Assembly: GCA_002197995.1 (NCBI GenBank)
Contig: NGZR01000002.1
Span: forward strand, 124,001 to 188,000
Length of the DNA: 64,000 nucleotides
Direction: 5' to 3'
DNA from: Gaeumannomyces sp. JS-464
Taxonomy: Eukaryota > Ascomycota > Sordariomycetes > Magnaporthales > Magnaporthaceae
Shown: piece after piece, positions 59,722 to 64,000 of the stretch
How positions within the stretch are numbered: position 1 is the first letter of the stretch
Layout: every line of letters starts with the position of its first letter
Made by a program: the position numbers and the translations under genes
The notes under the pieces: generated by a model
Databases searched by the model: none
The model's input: the letters and a program-made list of their open reading frames with translations, nothing else
Told to the model about the DNA's origin: nothing

Positions 59722-60794
59722 AGTCGGGTTACCCCTTGTTTGTCCACCCCTTTTTCCTCCGCCGTTTCCCATATAAACGCATGGTTTTTACAACGCCATT
59801 AAAAATTTAATAAAAATTAGGGAAATAAAAATGTTGTATTATTCGATAAACAAAAAGGAAGGCTTTTAAATTACAATCGCCCCTTTTATATTAGCTTTAT
59901 ATAGTGGTTAAAACTTTACTTTAAATATAAAGCTTAAAAATCTCATATAAAATATATGTAAAGGAGAAATTAAAATAACTTTGCAAATAATTAATAAATT
60001 TAAACGGGGCTAAATTTAAACTATTAACAATGTTATATTATATAAAATATGTAAATTGTATGCTTATATAATTTTTATTTATTTTTTTATTTGCGATTTT
60101 ATTAAAAGGTATCTCGCACTGTGCCATTTACTGTACATTTGTTAAATATTTCCTTAAATAGGTAAAATATATAATAGCTAAACTATATATATAAATTAGT
60201 GGAATTTTAAATATATAATTTTAAATATATAATGAAATTTACCGCATATTAATACCTTATATAAATAAAAAGTTATTAACATGTTTTTAAATGTTATAAA
60301 ATGCATATAATTTGTTAGCAAACTTTAACATTTTGCATTATTTTATTTCATTTATATTTATAACGTATAAATTTCAAAAAAAAGCTTATATTATTGGTAA
60401 AAGTGTTACTCTTGTCAGGCTCGGAGCCCTCCGTTGGGGTGATAAACAAAGATTTTAAATCTGGTACTGGTTCTTGTATTGTGCATGTCTTGGGAAGGAA
60501 TCTAGTTACAGGAAGGGGATTGGAAAATCCCTTTTTGTAGGCTCGTGGGAGCGCACGAGCCTTAGGCCCGTTGCTCCACGAGGTGTGGAGTTTATTCCGG
60601 TGCACGCGCTGATCACGTGGATCAACATATATATTATATATCATTTAAAAGCCCCGTTATTTCTGCTTATAAATTAACTTTTATTTAATTTTCCTAATTT
60701 TAATTCGATTTTTAATTGCGTTTGTAAAAACCATGCGTTTATATAGGAAAGGGTGGACGGAAAGGGGGGTGGACGGACAGGGGGTAACCCGACT
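59722..60794. mobile_element. Small TA-flanked DNA element (MITE) interrupted by a solo LTR
   Basis: Inverted ends of about 70 bp: AGTCGGGTTACCCC.., GTCCACCCC.., CCATATAAACGCATGGTTTTTACA at the left and the complement at 60720-60794. TA lies outside both ends (59720-59721, 60795-60796). Without the LTR and its duplication, about 830 bp remain, AT-rich and non-coding. The AGTC start and TA duplication fit the Fot1/pogo superfamily as source of the transposase (inference). Confidence 0.8.
60392..60627 (-). repeat. Copia-A solo LTR, little mutated
   Basis: 236 bp, with duplication TATAT at 60387-60391 and 60628-60632. It matches 42909-43143 and, inverted, the Copia-A LTRs, but keeps a GC-rich sequence: GGAGCGCACGAGCC, GGCCCGTTGCTCCACGAGG, TGCACGCGCTGATCACGTGG. 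It is therefore the best available picture of the unmutated LTR. Only the 5' TG is changed (TA). Confidence 0.9.
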
Positions 60795-60796
60795 TA

Positions 60797-63700
60797 AGCG
60801 GCTGAACAGAGACCGGGACGCGTATTAAGCTGTGGTGGATAATCGTAAGGCCATTTTCAACTTAGGCACGGCTCGTACGGGCAAGACTATCCTTGGCTAA
60901 GGGAGAACAGCCTCGAAGAAGCAGTAAACGCATACACCAACACCATCTACCACGGTGGCGCCCGACTGATGGCACTCCAAGAGTATGTGGCTGCAAGGCC
61001 GTCGTCATCACCTCGGAGATACGCACATTATGGAAATTGTTAAGCACTGGCCCGGAAGAGGTTTGATGGCCCACTCCAGTAGACCTCAGCTTAACATTTG
61101 GCAGGCAGGCAAGCAGGCAAGCAACCACGACGATCCAGGCCGAGGGTCAGCACGAGCCCTCCTATTTGAAGCAAGCCAAACGGAAGGGGTCTCGAGACGA
61201 TCTGTAATGGCATGTGCCAGGGGCATACCTAGCTGGCGGACAGTCTTTTCCACAACCTATCCGCACTGGCCGCCCAAACTCGGCAGGCGGACCCGACTGG
61301 GCGGCGCGAGCACTGTGTGTATCCAGCTATCCAGCCCTTACCGAGAAGGGGAAATCGTCCGACGGAGACGAGGTCGAGAACGACTGGGGCAGCCCAAAAC
61401 CACGGAGTGTCCTCTCATAGCGTCGCTGTAGGGTCCAATCCCCTACCCTCGAGCTGTGACTGGCTCTTGGCCCAGGGCGACTCGTTTCCGGAAGACGGAG
61501 AACGGAGACGGAGCCTCAGCCAAATGCTAGCTTCGCCTGGGATGGCGGCTGGACATGCGAACCCCAAACAAGCAGCTCTGCCCGCAGCCGCTTGGCCTGA
61601 CTGTCAGAGTCGATCCATGGTCAGACGTTTGAGGATGGGGAGAGGCTCCGTAAACGGCAGTGACCAGTGCCAATACTCCAGCATCGACATACAGCAAAAG
61701 TGAGATAAGAGCCAAGCTCGCCTGGATGTACTCTATGGGCCTCGGCACGGCAAAAGAGGGAAAACAAAGAGCCGCAACAAAGGGATAAGAGACGTGGAGA
61801 CGAAAGAAAAGTCACCAAAGACCGCGGGGGTCACGCCAGCCACGGTGTGTCGTAATGGATTGCGCGCTTGGAGAAATCGTTCTCGCCACCCGCCCCTAAT
61901 GTAACCTGGATGGCATGGCGAGCAGCGGCCGTCCCAGGAGGCCGCCGACGGGGCGACTTTCGGGCGGGAGACAGGCAAGACACGGCATCTGAATCGACCA
62001 GCGCTCGCTCAGCCCAGGAGAGTAATCGGGCTGCCACGGCGACCCAAGCGGTGGCGAGGAGGTCGTCCCGGCCGAGTGGGCGCCGGGCTGCAGGACAAAA
62101 GGAAAGTAAAGGGCTGTCGGTGGACCAATGAGGCATCCAATCGCTGACCGACGTGGCTCGGCGAACACTGCGGTAGCAGCGGACATCATATGTAAGATGG
62201 CCCAGGCACATGGCGCGTGCCAAGACGCGGTCGTTTGGACGACCCTGCTCTCCCTTTCCCGCACTGCAGACGGGGCTGCATGCACGGCCAAGGGAGCCAA
62301 AGCGGGAAACAGCAGGCCGATAGGAGCGGAAGACGGCGAGAAGAACGGTTGCTGTCGATCAGATGGGCGCCGACACGACAGTACGGGTGTGCGGGTGGAA
62401 AGAGAAGAGCCAGGGGAGCGAAACCAGGGAAACGCCCACGCGCCATTATCCACAGCCACCAGCCAGATTCCGACGGCGGCACGCCACACCGCCGCCACCC
62501 CGCCTTTCCCGCCCTCGACTAGAGATGGGGCTGCAGATCCGGGAAGCAGGAACGGCAACAGGGCGATAAGACGAAGGCGTGGGGTCGGCCGTTGGAGGGC
62601 TGCAGCAGGCGGTCTGCCAGATGCTGGGCTTGAATGGACACGATTCGGCGGCAGGCGCTAAAAGCACACATGCCCACTGGTTGGCGAGACAGAAAAAAAA
62701 AAAAAAAAAAAAAAAGTGGATGACGGGAAACTTTGTAGCACAACGGGCACCCGCAGCTCGGCCTGCTCGTGTCACGATGCGTGCCACCGCGCCCACATGC
62801 CGTCGACCTCGTAGGGCGGGCGCTGGCGCCAACGGGACCGCTAACCCCTGGGGCTGGGCGCCGAGGCGGTGAGGAAGCAGGCGTTACAAACTCGCAAGGA
62901 GTGGGTTCCAGACACGCGCACACACAAGGTAGGGCGGGCCGCGCATTCGAAGGGGGTGGCTGTCCGGACGGCGACGACGTAGGGAGACCACTGTACGGAG
63001 ATGGACGGAGTAAGGCGCGAGACAGGTTGCCGCTTGGAAATTGCGCGTCCCGGCGTGGGCGGGCGATCCGCCGATTCTCTGGTCTTCCCTCTGTCTCTGT
63101 CCCGACGGCTGCTTGCGTCGCATCCATCGATGGGCATGGCAACTTGTCATGTTCCGTCTCCATCCTCGCTCATACATCGCACAGCAGCGTCCACAACCAG
63201 GCAGGGCTGTTCGGGGCGGCCAGGGTTTTCCCAGCGCCGTCAAGAGTCAAGCTTTTTTGGGTCGATGACGAGGCAACAGGGCGCTGCTGGCGGTCGCTTC
63301 CCTGCTCTGCTGCTGCGACAAGGAGGGCCGTGTGCCGAGCACGTTTTGCAGCGGCAGACATGACGCCCGTTCCAGAAGAGCGCTTTCGCTTCTGGAACCG
63401 GCATCTTTCGCCCAGGCGCGGGCCCACCACGTCCGACGTGGTTCGTCAGGTCAAACTACCATGGATGGCCGGGCCAAAAGGACTGGAGGGCTGCTGGCAC
63501 GGTTGCCGGGATGGGACCCAGAAATCGGCAACAGCTCCGCCCCCCTGGCCTTTATTTGACACGGTCGGCGACAAGCGACTCCCACCATAGGGGTGGGATG
63601 GATGATGGCTCTGGAGCGACTGCAACGTCGCCTGGGCCCCTAGCCAAACGGAAAATTCCGTCCGCCACTGCCGTGAAAGACTGAAGCCACGGTCCTTCTC

Positions 63701-64000
63701 AGGCGGTGTCTTGCGAACGCGTGGCAGGAGACCGGCATCTCGCCGGCCCAGCCTGCGGCAGTCCCACTCCTATTGTCTCTGCTGGCGGCATTCTCGCCCT
63801 GTGTGTTTGTGTTATGTACGTGTGTGCGTGCGAGTGTGTGTGTGTCCCTTTTGCTGCACCGCCTCGTTTCGTCGAGGAGCCGAGACAATCCAGAGCGACT
63901 GTAGATGCCAGCCATCCATCCACCATACAGCCAGCGAGCCAGCCGCTACGTCATCCTGCCGAGCGGCCATGCCGAAGGGCTGGCAAGGAACAGGACAACG
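60797..64000. other. GC-rich region without a supported gene
   Basis: Open frames overlap in all six frames (for example 62769-63590 plus, 62519-63163 minus) but are Arg/Pro/Gly-rich, have no domain, and are mutual shadows. Simple-sequence DNA includes an A run (62693-62715) and a TG-rich stretch (63800-63847). It may be the promoter region of a gene beyond the window. Confidence 0.5.

Noticed and set aside
60480..60627. GC-rich conserved segment, first considered as a tRNA or other small RNA gene
   Set aside because: It is the central and 3' part of the Copia-A solo LTR; no cloverleaf and flanked by the LTR target duplication.
61800..63950. Long open frames, including 62769-63590 (+) and 62519-63163 (-)
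   Set aside because: They are mutually overlapping shadows with biased composition and no recognisable motif or splice-supported continuation.
1..64000. CRISPR arrays, bacterial operons, phage genes
   Set aside because: None seen; introns and RIP-type mutation place the DNA in a fungus.

Overview
The window is nuclear DNA of a filamentous ascomycete. The genes are split by short introns with GT..AG ends and CTAAC-type branch sites. A block of about 50 kb, roughly 2.3-52.9 kb, is extremely AT-rich. It consists of transposons inactivated in the way expected of repeat-induced point mutation (RIP): CAA to TAA stops, GAC to AAC changes in catalytic motifs, and a great excess of TpA. The species cannot be named from the sequence alone.

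Left arm (1-2.3 kb): an intact, multi-intron allantoate-permease-type (Dal5-like) major facilitator gene on the + strand, whose first exon lies off the window.

AT-rich block (2.3-52.9 kb): a nested transposon graveyard that can largely be unpacked. (a) A truncated Fot1-like element (2617-3565). (b) An unclassified repeat 'XY', split by a full-length Copia element, Copia-A (4046-20009, target duplication CATAT on both sides). Copia-A itself holds a 430-bp foldback element (9348-9777) and a chromodomain Gypsy element, Gypsy-B (11787-19776). (c) Gypsy-E copy 1 (20400 to about 34540), holding a Fot1-like element (21392-23247, TA duplication) and another Gypsy, Gypsy-C (24905-32143, duplication ACCGT). 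(d) An inverted Gypsy-E fragment (34541-34980). (e) Copia-D (35515-40873, minus strand), clearly less mutated than its neighbours. (f) A solo LTR of Copia-A (42909-43143, duplication AAAAC) beside an uninterrupted XY copy. (g) Gypsy-E copy 2 (43849-52039), interrupted by a LINE-type insertion (44400-48562) with a 15-16 bp target duplication. No element can be active: nearly all reading frames are full of stops and several catalytic Asp residues have become Asn.

Right arm (52.9-64 kb): normal base composition returns sharply. A three-exon minus-strand gene encodes a fungal rhodopsin-like (SAT4/PTH11-related) integral membrane protein of 386 residues (53370-54706). Beyond it lies mostly gene-free GC-rich sequence containing an internally deleted Mutator-like element (57778-58884) with near-identical 56-bp terminal inverted repeats. 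It also contains a small TA-flanked element (59722-60794) into which a Copia-A solo LTR (60392-60627, duplication TATAT) has inserted. That LTR is much less mutated than the copies in the block. No credible protein gene was found from 60.8 kb to the end.

No tRNA, rRNA, CRISPR array or prokaryotic-type operon was seen. The most informative content is the stratigraphy of nested insertions, the repeated loss of reverse-transcriptase catalytic residues, and the contrast between mutated and nearly unmutated copies of the same LTR.
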